Under the pieces are notes generated by a model. The model saw only the letters and a program-made list of their open reading frames with translations, had not been told where the DNA came from and made no database searches. This document shows, piece by piece, positions 38,977 through 52,172 of a DNA stretch of 64,000 nt (positions are counted from its first letter, which is position 1; each line of letters starts with the position of its first letter). A program made the position numbers and the translations under genes. The DNA comes from Kluyvera genomosp. 3 (GTDB lineage: Bacteria > Pseudomonadota > Gammaproteobacteria > Enterobacterales > Enterobacteriaceae), in assembly GCA_002211745.1 (NCBI GenBank), contig CP022114.1:372001-436000 (forward strand). The letters are read 5' to 3'.

Positions 38977-39090
38977 GCATAGGGCATACCCGGCGTTGTG
39001 TTGTTTGGCCGGGCGAGAGAATAAAAAAACCGGGATTATTGAACTGCACCCCAAAAGTTGGACACCCAACGAAGTAAGGTGCAGTTTTTT

Positions 39091-39612
39091 ATGAGCAAGT
39101 ATTCTCTCAGCTTTAAGCTTGAGGTTGTGCAGCACTATCTTTCCGGCGTGGAAGGGCAGCAAGCGACCGCAAAGCGTTTTGGTATCGATCACAGTGCCGT
39201 TCGTAAGTGGACTGCAGCCTGGAAGCTTCATGGCGAAGCCGGACTGACAACCCGACATTTCACCTACTCTCCTGCCTTTAAAGAGTCTGTTATCCTGCAT
39301 ATGCGTGAACACCGGTTGTCTGTTCGCGAAGTCTGCGCAAAATTTATTATCCCTGCCTTTTCCACTGTTTGTCAGTGGGAACGACTGTATGATGAAGGAG
39401 GATTAGAAGCCCTTACAGACAGCCGATACAGGAAAAAAACGATGCCAGAACGTCCTGAAAATCACCCCGTCCCTCCTTTGCAGGATCCTCTTAACCCGGA
39501 TGAACGAGAGGAGCTTGAACAACTGCGTGCTGAAGTGGCCTATCTAAAAAAGCTTCAGGCCTTACTCAGGGAAAGAAGCACGTCAAAACGCGGGATAAAG
39601 CGCAGGTCGTGA
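39091..39612 (+). CDS. IS3-family transposase OrfA
   Basis: 173-aa DNA-binding protein of the IS. It contains two helix-turn-helix-like segments (KRFGIDHSAVRKWTAAWKLH; SVREVCAKF...STVCQWERLY) and a leucine-zipper-like stretch near the end (EELEQLRAEVAYLKKLQALL). It contains the frameshift site at 39546-39552 and its stop overlaps orfB by four bases. It binds the IS ends and regulates OrfAB. Confidence 0.92.
   Translation: MSKYSLSFKLEVVQHYLSGVEGQQATAKRFGIDHSAVRKWTAAWKLHGEAGLTTRHFTYSPAFKESVILHMREHRLSVREVCAKFIIPAFSTVCQWERLYDEGGLEALTDSRYRKKTMPERPENHPVPPLQDPLNPDEREELEQLRAEVAYLKKLQALLRERSTSKRGIKRRS
39546..39552 (+). other. Slippery heptamer for -1 programmed frameshifting
   Basis: A_AAA_AAG lies in the orfA reading frame (CTA AAA AAG CTT). 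A -1 slip moves ribosomes into the orfB frame, which stays open through to the transposase, giving OrfAB. The same heptamer is used by IS150 and relatives. This is the only frame change in the window that I regard as biological. Confidence 0.8.
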
Positions 39613-40448
39613 ATGAGTTAAGGTCGGAGTTCCCTCTTGCGCGCTTGTTAAAAGCGGCAGGGCTGGCAAAAAGCACGTTCTACTGGCAACTGACCAGCGG
39701 TAAGAAACCAGACAAACATGCCGATGATAAGCGGCAGATTTTAACGCTGTTCCATAAACATAAAGGACGATATGGATACAGGCGAATCACGCTGGCCATC
39801 CGCCGGGAAGGAAGCTTACTGAACCATAAAACGGTTCAGAGGTTAATGAAGGAGCTGGATTTAACCTGCTGTATCAGAAGGAAGAAATACAACTCTTACC
39901 GAGGTCGGTATGGAAAAGTGGCGGGTAATGTGCTGAACCGGCAGTTCAGTGCGGATAAGCCTAACCAGAAGTGGGTAACAGATGTCACGGAATTTAAGAT
40001 CAGCGGAGAAAAACTGTATCTGTCCCCCGTTCTGGATCTGTATAACGGAGAAATAGTTGCGTATCAGATGGAGCGCCGTCCTCTTCTGTCGATGGTGGAT
40101 GACATGCTGTCGAAGGCTGTATCTGTACTGGGTAAAGGCGAATACCCGCTGCTCCACTCAGATCAGGGCTGGCAATACCAGATGGCGCACTATCAGAACC
40201 GACTAAAGGGAGTTGGTCTGAAACAGAGCATGTCAAGAAAGGGAAACTGCTACGATAATGCAGTGATGGAAAGCTTCTTCGGCACGCTGAAGTCTGAATG
40301 TTTTTACCTTGAAGAATATAAAAGTATCAGTGAGTTACGCATCGCTATCGATGAATACATCCACTATTACAACCATGAAAGAATAAAACAGAAACTAAAA
40401 GGCCTGAGTCCAGTGGAATACCGAACTCAGGCCCTGATAACCGCTTAA
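39609..40448 (+). CDS. IS3-family transposase OrfB (DDE integrase domain)
   Basis: 279-aa catalytic part with a HTH_21-like N-terminal region (KGRYGYRRITLAIRREG) and the retroviral-integrase-type rve domain. Acidic triad: Asp in WVTDVTEF, Asp in LLHSDQGWQY, Glu in NAVMESFFGTLKSE. The GTG at 39609 is only a nominal start; most protein is probably made as the OrfAB fusion. All catalytic residues are present, so the element looks active. Confidence 0.93.
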   Translation: MNELRSEFPLARLLKAAGLAKSTFYWQLTSGKKPDKHADDKRQILTLFHKHKGRYGYRRITLAIRREGSLLNHKTVQRLMKELDLTCCIRRKKYNSYRGRYGKVAGNVLNRQFSADKPNQKWVTDVTEFKISGEKLYLSPVLDLYNGEIVAYQMERRPLLSMVDDMLSKAVSVLGKGEYPLLHSDQGWQYQMAHYQNRLKGVGLKQSMSRKGNCYDNAVMESFFGTLKSECFYLEEYKSISELRIAIDEYIHYYNHERIKQKLKGLSPVEYRTQALITA

Positions 40449-40499
40449 TATAAACCGTCCAACATTATGGGGTCAGTTCATTATCCCGGTTTTTTTGTG

Positions 40500-41871
40500 T
40501 TAGTGATTTGAGAACCAGTTTAGCTGTTCGCGTAAGGCCACCACTCGGCCAACGATAATCAGCGCCGGGCTGGCCATCTGCTGCGCCAGCTCGCCGAGCT
40601 GTGTCAGCTGACCGTCGACGACATGCTGGTTAACTGCCGTACCGTTCTCCACAATAGCGACCGGCATATCGGCCTGCATGCCGTGTTCAATGAGCTTCTG
40701 CTGGATGGTAGTGGCCTGATTCAGCCCCATATAAAACACCAGCGTTTGTTTCTCTGCCGCCAGGTTTTCCCAGTCCAGCTCGCCGCCGGTTTTCAGGTGG
40801 CCGGTGACCAGGCGTACGCTCTGGGCGTAGTCGCGGTGGGTGAGAGGAATGCCGGAGTAGGCCGAGCAGCCGGACGCCGCGGTAATTCCCGGTACGACTG
40901 AGAACGGAATACCCGCCTGGCACAGGGTTTCCAGCTCCTCACCGCCACGACCAAAGATAAACGGATCGCCGCCTTTCAGACGTACCACGCGTTTGCCTTG
41001 TTGCGCTTCACGCAGCAGGATTTGGTTGATCTCGTCCTGCGGCACGCAGTGATAGCCTGCGCGTTTGCCGACAAATACGCGATCGGCATCGCGACGCACC
41101 AGATTCATAATATCGTCGGAAACCAGACGGTCATACACGACCACGTCCGCCTGTTGGATCTGCTGTAGCCCTTAAGCGTCAGCAATCCGGCGTCCCCGGC
41201 CCGGCACCGACGAGCACCACTTCGCCGCGATGGTCCAGCGGGGTATTCAGCAGCTGTTCGGTTTCGTCTTCTACTGCCTTCTGATCCTGGTTCGCCAGCG
41301 ACTGCGCCAGACGATCGTTCACAAAGAGTTTTTCCCAGAAACGGCGGCGTTCACCCATCGTAGCGAACTGCTTTTTCACCCGCGCGCGCAGCTGGCCGGC
41401 ATAGTGCGCCACCTGGCCAAGATGTTGAGGTAGCATCGCCTCGAGCTTTTCGCGCAGCAGACGCGCCAGCACCGGTGAGGTACCGCCGGAGGAGACGGCC
41501 ACCATCAGCGGCGAGCGGTCGATAATCGACGGCATGATAAAGCTTGCGGCTTTAGGTGCATCCACCACGTTACAGAAAATACGGCGGGCTTCGGCCTCGT
41601 CGCTTACCCGTTGATTCACCGCATCGTCATCGGTCGCGGCGATCGCCAGCCAGCAGGGGTCCAGCAGAGCAGGCTGAAAGTCGCCGGCGACGAGCGTCAG
41701 CATTCCCGCGTCGGCCCAGACGTGGAATTGCGGAACGTAATCCCGCGCGTTTACCGTCAGGCGTGCGCCCGCATCCAGCAGCAGTCGCGCCTTGCGCTCG
41801 GCAACGTCACCGCCGCCGACCAGCAAACAGTCGCGATCGCGCAGTTGGCAAAAGATGGGTAAGTGATCCAC
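40500..41871 (-). CDS. cysG: Siroheme synthase CysG (two frameshifts)
   Basis: Trifunctional enzyme making siroheme for nitrite and sulfite reductases. The N-terminal precorrin-2 dehydrogenase/ferrochelatase part has the NAD fold [13 protein letters not shown] and the Ser128 region [12 protein letters not shown]; the C-terminal SAM uroporphyrinogen methyltransferase has [18 protein letters not shown]. Two one-base losses lie close together, at the plus-strand CCCC 41194-41197 and CCC 41169-41171; repair restores [21 protein letters not shown]. The restored length is 457 aa, as in E. coli. Downstream of nirBD. Confidence 0.95.
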
Positions 41872-41929
41872 GGGGCAACCTCACGGAAATAGTAATAGAA
41901 ATGCGGGGGATGAATAATGCGGGTAAGGA

Positions 41930-41973
41930 TAACAGCAGATATCGTCCGGAATACACGATTTTTCCTGCTGTTA
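41930..41973. repeat. Compound hairpin in the nirD-cysG gap
   Basis: The 147-base gap between nirD and cysG contains outer arms TAACAGCAG / CTGCTGTTA (41930-41938, 41965-41973) and a second inner pair ATCGT / ACGAT (41941-41945, 41955-41959). There is no T run directly after it on the minus strand. It could be an attenuator, an mRNA-processing site or a remnant of rearrangement where E. coli has nirC. Confidence 0.5.
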
Positions 41974-42018
41974 CCCCTTTAAGGTCATAAGTTTTTGCTA
42001 TTACTTATGCCGAAACGA

Positions 42019-42344
42019 TCAGGCTTTCAGCTGCACCTGGCCGTCTTTAACGCGAACTTCATAATGGGCGATGGAATGGCTTTCGTCTTCCATACACAGG
42101 CCGTCACGCAGGCGGAAACGCTGTTTTTTCAGCGGGCTCGCCACCCACAGTTCCCCCTGGTGTTCGGCAATCAGGCCGCGGGACAGCACGCTCGATTCGA
42201 AGAACGGGTCGATGTTGCTGATGGCGAACACCTGGTTGTCGGCGTAAGGACGGAACACCGCGACCTGCTGGTCCCCAGCAGAGCGCAGACGCCGGTGGCT
42301 GGCACAATCGCGTCAATCTTGCAGATATTTACCCACTGGCTCAT
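42019..42344 (-). CDS. nirD: Nitrite reductase small subunit NirD (one frameshift)
   Basis: Small Rieske-fold subunit of the cytoplasmic NADH-dependent nitrite reductase. It begins MSQWVNICKIDAIVP; the frame breaks at the plus-strand CCCC 42273-42276 and one base restores GDQQVAVFRPYADNQVF. The restored length is 108 aa, as in E. coli. The start overlaps the nirB stop by four bases (ATGA), so translation is coupled. Confidence 0.94.
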
Positions 42345-44882
42345 GCGTTTTCCTCCACCAGAGTTACCGGAATGCGTTCGTACGGCGTGGCCGGGCGGTG
42401 CTGGGCACGTTCAGGAACCACCTGCACGTTCGGGTCACGCTGCTCGCTGTTGATAAAGTGTTTGAAACGAACCTGAGCGGCCGGGTCGTTAACCGTTTCG
42501 GTCCATTCACAGGCAAACGCGTCGCGCAGGCGAGCGATCTCTTCTTCCAGATGCTCGTTCAGGCCCAGCTTGTCGTCGATGATCACGGAACGCAGGTAGT
42601 CGATACCGCCTTCCATGTTATCCAGCCACGGCGCGGTACGCGTCAGCTTATCGGCGGTGCGGATGTAGAACATCATAAAGCGGTCGAGGTACTTGATCAG
42701 CGTGTCGCGATCGAGGTCCGCCGCCAGCAGATCCGCGTGGCGCGGTTTCATGCCGCCGTTGCCGCAGACGTACAGGTTCCAGCCTTTTTCTGTCGCGATA
42801 ATGCCAACGTCTTTGCCCTGCGCCTCCGCACACTCGCGGGTACAGCCGGAGACGCCAAACTTCATCTTGTGCGGCGTACGGATGCCCTTGTAGCGGTTTT
42901 CCAGCTCAACGCCGAAGCCGACGCTGTCGCCGACGCCGTAACGGCACCAGGTGCTGCCTACGCAGGTTTTCGCCATACGCAGCGCTTTGGCATAGGCGTG
43001 ACCAGTTTCGAACCCGGCTTCAATGAGCTGACGCCAGATTTCCGGCAGGTCGTCTTTCTGCGCGCCGAACAGGCCGATACGCTGGAACCGGTGATTTTGG
43101 TGTACAGGTTGAATTCGCGCGCGATACGGCCCACCGCCACCAGCCCTTCCGGGTGATTTCACCACCCGCAGAGCGCGGGATAACGGAATAGGTGCCGTCT
43201 TTCTGGATATTGGCCAGGAAGTTGTCGTTGGTGTCCTGCAGCGGCGTATGCTGCGGCTTCAGGATGTATTCATTCCAGCAGGAGGCCAGCAGGGAACCGA
43301 CGGTCGGTTTACAGACTTCACAGCCGTAGCCTTTACCGTATTTCGCCAGCAGTTCGTCGAAGGTTTTAATGCCTTCCACGCGGATCAGGTGATACAGCTC
43401 CTGACGGGTAAACGCGAAGTGTTCACACAGGCTGTGGTTCACTTCGATGCCCTGTTTCGCCAGCTCGGCGTTGAGCACCTGGGTGACTAGCGGGATACAG
43501 CCGCCGCAGCCGGTACCGGCTTTGGTTTCGGCCTTCAGCGCCGCCACGGTGTGGCAGCCTTTGTTGATCGCCGCGACCAGGTCGCCTTTAGTGACGTCAA
43601 AGCAGGAGCAGATCTGCGCGCTATCCGGCAGCTTATCCACGCCGATAGACGGCTTACCGCCGCTGGCGTGGGCGGGCAGAATCAGCGAGTCCGGGTTTTC
43701 CGGCAGCTCAATGGCGTTCAGCGCTAATTGCAGCAGGTTGCCAAAGTCGCTGGTGTCGCCGACCAGCACTGCGCCGAGCAGCGTTTTGTTGTCCTGGCTG
43801 ACGATCAGGCGTTTGTAGACCTCTTTGCTTTCATCGAGGTAGACGTAGCTGCGTGCGCCCGGCGTACGGCCATGCGCATCGCCAATGCCGCCCACGTCAA
43901 CGCCCAGCAGCTTCAGTTTGGCGCTCATATCCGCGCCCTGGAAGCTGTTTTCGCTCCCGAGGATGTGGTCAACGGCAACCTGAGCCATTTTGTAGCCCGG
44001 CGCAACCAGACCGTAGACGCGGTTTTTCCAGCTGGCGCATTCGCCGATAGCGTAGATATCCGGGTCGGAGGTCTGGCAGCGGTCGTTAATCATGATCCCG
44101 CCGCGCTGGGCGACTTCCAGACCGCACTGGGTAGCCAGTTTGTCACGCGGGCGAATACCGGTGGAGAAGACGATAAAGTCGACTTCCAGCTGGCTGCCGT
44201 CGGCGAAGCGCATGGTTTTACGCGCGTTTTCGCCTTCCTGGACGATCTCTTTGGTGTTTTTGCTGGTGTGAACCTTCACGCCCATGCTTTCAATTTTGCG
44301 CTTCAGCTGCTCGCCGCCCATCTGGTCGAGCTGTTCGGCCATCAGCATCGGAGCGAATTCGATCACGTGGGTTTCGACGCCGAGATTTTTCAGCGCGCCA
44401 GCCGCTTCGAGGCCAAGCAGGCCGCCGCCCACTACCGCGCCGCGTTTGCTACGGCGAGCGCAGGATTCAATGGCGTTCAGATCTTCAATCGTACGGTAAA
44501 CGAAGCAATCCTGAGTTTCAGACCCTTTGATAGGCGGGATCCACGGGTAGGAGCCGGTTGCCATAATCAGTTTGTCGTAAAAAACGGTACGACCCGCGCT
44601 GGAATGGATCACCTTCTCTTTACGGTTGATGGTGATGGCGCGCTCGCCGACCAGCACCTTCACGCCGTGCTTCTCATAGAAGCCTTCGCGCACCAGCGAC
44701 AGCTCTTCCGCCGTGTGGTGTGAGAAGTAGGAAGAGAGGTGTACGCGGTCGTAGGCGATGCGGGGTTCTTCACAGAAGACGGTAATATCAAACTGGCTGG
44801 CGTCGGCTTTATCGAGAAGATCCTCGATAAAGCGGTGGCCGACCATGCCATTACCGATAATTGCGAGTCTGACTTTGCTCAT
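42341..44882 (-). CDS. nirB: NADH-dependent nitrite reductase large subunit NirB (two frameshifts)
   Basis: Siroheme- and FAD-containing enzyme reducing nitrite to ammonia in the anaerobic cytoplasm. Domains in order: FAD/NAD oxidoreductase (LAIIGNGMVGHRFIEDL), BFD-like 2Fe-2S site (CSCFD...GTGCGGC), and the siroheme/4Fe-4S domain with C-x5-C (TCVGSTWC) and C-x3-C (CTREC) ligands. One-base losses lie at the plus-strand GGG 43151-43153 and GG 43084-43085, repairing TPEGLVAVGR and SQRIGLFGAQ. The restored length is 847 aa, as in E. coli. Heads nirBD-cysG. Confidence 0.96.
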
Positions 44883-44940
44883 TTTTGCCTCGATTTCTAT
44901 TCTAATACTGCCTACCTTAACGATTCAGCTAGTGGGATTA

Positions 44941-44954
44941 TTGATTCAAATCAA
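44941..44954 (-). promoter_or_regulatory. FNR site of the nirB promoter
   Basis: TTGATTCAAATCAA is a perfect match to TTGATNNNNATCAA, 59 bases upstream of nirB. In E. coli nirB is FNR-activated from a site at -41.5; the same geometry is likely here. Confidence 0.88.
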
Positions 44955-44967
44955 TTTAGCCTTTGCC

Positions 44968-44982
44968 TACCCTTAATGAGTA
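44968..44982 (-). promoter_or_regulatory. NarL/NarP site of the nirB promoter (one base short)
   Basis: TACCCTTAATGAGTA resembles the 7-2-7 NarL/NarP site of E. coli nirB but is 15, not 16, bases long. Adding one C to the CCC run gives TACCCCT-TA-ATGAGTA, which fits both heptamers. Its centre is about 28 bases from the FNR centre, as in E. coli. Confidence 0.65.
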
Positions 44983-45140
44983 GGGTGATGATTTTTAAGT
45001 GTTTTTGTAAGTTGCGGAAAATACTCAACTTTATTCGCTGTTTGTTTTTTGTGCGGAAAGGGTAAATAAACGGCGATTTGGCAGGCGCGGAAAACGAGGA
45101 CAAGAGGCGCCCTTTTCATGGTGAAAAGGGGCGAAGCGGA

Positions 45141-46317
45141 TTAGTGAGAGGCTGACGCCGCGTGCTGGCGATGACGGCTCACAAAGCCGAGGATCAGACA
45201 CATGACGAACACCACGGCGTACAGACCGTTTGCGGTCGTCAACGCCGCCAGCGGGCCGCTATGGGCAACGATAGGCCGGTAACCACGAAGGTCAGCATGG
45301 TGCCGATGGTGCCGCAGGTCAGCACAAAGTTAACCAGTTTTGGTGAGGCGACTTTGGTCTGCAGCGAGCCCAGCGTAATAATTGAGGTGTAGATAGCGCT
45401 GGAGAAGAAGCCCAGAGTCAGGATAAACCATGCCAGGTGCTGCGGCTCGCCGTGGTTGAACAGGTACATCATCACGGTGGCAATACCGGCCAGCACGGTC
45501 AGGATGCGCTGCAGATCGAAGAAACGCAGGATAAAGCTGAAGGCCCACATACCAAACATGTAAGACATCCAGAAGTCGCTGACCAGTTTGCCGGCATCGT
45601 TCAGGCTCATACCCAGGCCTTTGGCGTATTCCGGTACCCAGGAGATAAAGCCCAGCTGGCCGAGGATGTAGCACAGCGCGGCGATGGACAGGAACAGCAC
45701 GCCAATGCCCACTTCTCTTTCACGATAGGCTGGTCGTTGTTCTGCGCTTTTTTACCCAGAACCGGGAAGTCGCAGCCGAGGGTCAGCACGAAGATAGCCA
45801 CGTAGATCAGGCCAATGCAGGCGTATACCCAGTACCACTCAATGGTACGGGCCAGCAGCCAGGCGGCGAGCATTGGGAAGATCATCCCGCCATGCTGAAG
45901 AAGGAGTCGGTAAACAGCAGACGCGCGCCGCGCTGACGCCCTTCATACATGTGGGTGATGAGGAAGGTACCAATCGACATGGTGATCCCGCTGACCAGCC
46001 CAGTACGAACATGGCGGCGGAGAACAGCGCCAGGCTATGGCTGGTCATCAGACCAATGACCGCCAGCACCATCAGGATAAAGCCAAAACGCAGCTGCGTT
46101 TTCAGCGGAACGATTTCCATCAACCAGGCGTTGAGGAAAATCGAGATCAGGATCCCAGCGTTCAGGAAGGTAAAGGTGTTACTCATGCTGGAAACGGGCA
46201 GATTGAAGTAATCGGCGATGTTTCCATCACCATCCCGGTGACGATCACCAACGCACCGGTAAGGGCGTAGGAGAAGAAGCTGATCCATGTGAGCTTGATA
46301 CGATTGCTGTTAGTCAT
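45141..46317 (-). CDS. tsgA: MFS transporter TsgA (five frameshifts)
   Basis: Twelve-helix major facilitator protein of unknown substrate, recognised by its close match to E. coli TsgA ([14 protein letters not shown] start, [37 protein letters not shown]). Five one-base losses in the plus strand: CC 46224-46225, CCC 45999-46001, CCC 45886-45888, CCC 45708-45710, GG 45274-45275. The repaired length is 393 aa, as in E. coli. Between nirB and ppiA; the divergent region holds a perfect CRP site. Confidence 0.92.
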
Positions 46318-46438
46318 GACTGGCCTGTGAATAGTTGTGTAAAGCGCGTTGACACTGCGCTGAGCGGGCAGATTTTAGTCACTGAGGTGATGTATTCATA
46401 GTTTTATTACGCAAACGTTGGCGTATTACACTTTTCAT

Positions 46439-46454
46439 TGTGATCTGGATCACA
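46439..46454. promoter_or_regulatory. CRP site between tsgA and ppiA
   Basis: TGTGA-TCTGGA-TCACA is a perfect match to the CRP consensus, about 120 bases upstream of tsgA and 140 upstream of ppiA. E. coli ppiA is known to be controlled by cAMP-CRP. Confidence 0.88.
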
Positions 46455-46594
46455 AAATCAAGCTCGTGAATTCTTACCCTGCTCATTATGAGCGTTACAT
46501 CCGCGTAAACTTTGGTAAAGCACTGGCCTGAGGGCTATCCCTCTTTAGAATCAAGCCACTCGCTTTCTCTACTGCACCTGTTAAAGGAATTCTC

Positions 46595-47166
<572 letters not shown>

Positions 47167-47262
47167 GTCAGGCCGGGCGGCGTCAGGCATGAGGCTACCG
47201 CCCGTATCGCTAAAGCACTCCACACTCGGTAGAATGGCGGCAGATAAATGACCGGAGCCGCC

Positions 47263-47824
47263 ATGATCCTGCTGATTGATAATTACGATTCCTTTACCTG
47301 GAACCTCTACCAGTATTTTTGCGAACTGGGGCCAGCGTGGTGGTCAGACGTAACGATGACATCACCCTTGATGACATCGAGCAGCTGGCGCCTGAAAAAA
47401 TCGTGATCTCTCCCGGTCCCTGCACGCCGGACGATGCCGGTATCTCTCTTGATGTCATCCGCCACTACGCGGCATCCTTCCTATCCTCGGTGTTTGCTTA
47501 GGTCATCAGGCCATCGCGCAGGCGTTTGGCGCGCATATCGTTCGCGCACAGCAGGTCATGCACGGCAAAACGTCGCCAATTACCCATCAGCAGCAGGGTG
47601 TTTTTCGTGGTTTGAATAACCCGTTGACTGTGACCCGCTATCACTCTTTGCTGGTTGATCCCGATACGCTGGCCGACTGCTTTGAGGTCACCGCCCGCAG
47701 TGAAAGCGGGGAAATCATGGGCATTCGTCATCGCGAGTGGGATCTGGAAGGCGTTCAGTTCCATCCGGAAAGCATTCTTAGCGAACAAGGGCACCAGCTA
47801 CTGGCCAACTTTCTCCAGCGATAG
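47263..47824 (+). CDS. pabA: Aminodeoxychorismate synthase glutaminase PabA (two frameshifts)
   Basis: Class I glutamine amidotransferase subunit that supplies ammonia to PabB for p-aminobenzoate/folate synthesis. It begins [19 protein letters not shown]. Losses at GGGG 47328-47331 and CC 47476-47477; repair of the second restores the nucleophile motif LGVCLGHQ. The triad His/Glu are in VQFHPES. The restored length is 187 aa. In E. coli yhfG and fic lie between ppiA and pabA; here the gap is only about 96 bases. Confidence 0.95.
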
Positions 47825-47866
47825 TAGTTGCTATGATGTGATTTTTTATGCATATTTTGTGGATAG

Positions 47867-51181
<3,315 letters not shown>

Positions 51182-51193
51182 AAGGGGAAAACA

Positions 51194-51227
51194 AAAACGG
51201 CGTACTGCATGACGCAATACGCCGTTT
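51194..51227 (-). terminator. Terminator of crp
   Basis: Read on the minus strand, AAACGGCGTATTG...CAGTACGCCGTTT followed by TTGTTTT, directly after the crp stop and 13 bases before yhfK. Intrinsic terminator. Confidence 0.85.
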
Positions 51228-51235
51228 GGGCTGGA

Positions 51236-51868
51236 TTAGCGGGTACCGTAAACGACAATGGTTTTGCCGTGTGCGGAGATCAGGTTCTGATCTTCCAGCA
51301 TCTTCAGGATACGGCCCACGGTTTCACGAGAGCAGCCGACGATCTGGCCGATTTCCTGACGGGTGATTTTGATCTGCATCCCGTCCGGGTGGGTCATCGC
51401 GTCAGGTTGTTTCGCCAGGTTCAGCAGGGTCTGAGCGATACGACCGGTGACGTCGAGGAACGCCAGGTTGCCGACTTTCTCAGAGGTAACCTGCAGACGA
51501 CGCGCCATTTGCGAAGAGAGACGCATCAGGATGTCCGGGTTAACCTGGATCAGCTGACGGAATTTTTTATAAGAGATTTCAGCAACTTCACAAGCGGTTT
51601 TTGCCCGTACCCACGCGCTGCGTTCCTGGCCTTCTTCAAACAGGCCTAACTCACCGATGAAATCGCCCTGGTTGAGGTAAGAGAGGATCATCTCTTTCCC
51701 TTCTTCGTCCTTGATGAGTACTGCCACTGAGCCTTTTACGATGTAATACAGCGTCTCTGCTTTTTCACCCTGGTGAATCAGCGTGCTCTTCGATGGGTAC
51801 TTATGAATATGGCAATGAGACAAGAACCATTCGAGAGTCGGGTCTGTTTGCGGTTTGCCAAGCACCAT
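51236..51868 (-). CDS. crp: cAMP receptor protein CRP
   Basis: 210-aa global regulator, the same length as E. coli CRP and nearly identical to it. cAMP-binding beta barrel ([20 protein letters not shown]), dimer helix, and helix-turn-helix ([20 protein letters not shown]). It likely acts at CRP-like sites elsewhere in this window (tsgA/ppiA, pckA). Unbroken. Divergent from yhfA. Confidence 0.98.
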   Translation of the reverse strand: MVLGKPQTDPTLEWFLSHCHIHKYPSKSTLIHQGEKAETLYYIVKGSVAVLIKDEEGKEMILSYLNQGDFIGELGLFEEGQERSAWVRAKTACEVAEISYKKFRQLIQVNPDILMRLSSQMARRLQVTSEKVGNLAFLDVTGRIAQTLLNLAKQPDAMTHPDGMQIKITRQEIGQIVGCSRETVGRILKMLEDQNLISAHGKTIVVYGTR

Positions 51869-52172
51869 GCGCGGTTATCCTCTGTTATAAGCTCTTCCCG
51901 GCGGCAAAAGCATTGCGGCCACCGGTTGCAATAGTATCCTTCCCGTTACCTGGGAAGTCGGCTGTCGAATACTGTCGCAGCCTGTAATGTGATGTCCTCT
52001 GCATACATGCAGTACGTTTATGTATTACCGTAGCATCCTGACTGTTTTAGCATAGCTTTAGCCGTGTGTCTCCTGGTGTCTCGCTTCAGCATGACGTCGA
52101 TCGCCTTCCATTGCGAGAATTGTTATGTGCGCGTAATCTGAGAAGAAAATTGCAACCTTGGAGTTAAAAATT
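51869..52172. promoter_or_regulatory. Divergent crp/yhfA control region
   Basis: About 300 bases with no gene. The segment at 51990-52040 (ATGTGATGTCCTCTGC followed by ATGCAGTACGTTTATG) matches the E. coli crp leader/promoter region, where CRP autoregulates and a divergent RNA starts. Exact operators cannot be fixed by eye. Confidence 0.6.

Larger units (their letters stand above)
39040..40480 (+). mobile_element. IS3-family (IS150-like) insertion sequence, complete
   Basis: 1441-bp element with 24-bp imperfect terminal inverted repeats (39040-39063 and 40457-40480, both beginning TGAACTG and ending GTTGGAC inward) and a 4-bp direct target repeat TTAT (39036-39039 and 40481-40484). It carries orfA and orfB with an A6G slippery site for a fused OrfAB transposase. 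Length and layout fit the IS150 group. Both ORFs are undamaged, unlike many neighbours. I do not name the specific IS. Confidence 0.95.
39023..40497. terminator. trpS/cysG bidirectional terminator split by an IS
   Basis: The left arm AAAAAAACCGGGA (39023-39035) and right arm TCCCGGTTTTTTT (40484-40496) would form a perfect hairpin with loop TTA if the IS and one copy of TTAT were removed. It lies between convergent trpS and cysG. The 1441-base IS now separates the arms, so the original terminator should not fold efficiently. Confidence 0.85.

Noticed and set aside
51182-51217. Longer N-terminus for yhfK starting at 51217.
   Set aside because: It would be translated from the crp terminator hairpin; the ATG at 51181 matches the E. 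coli protein start.
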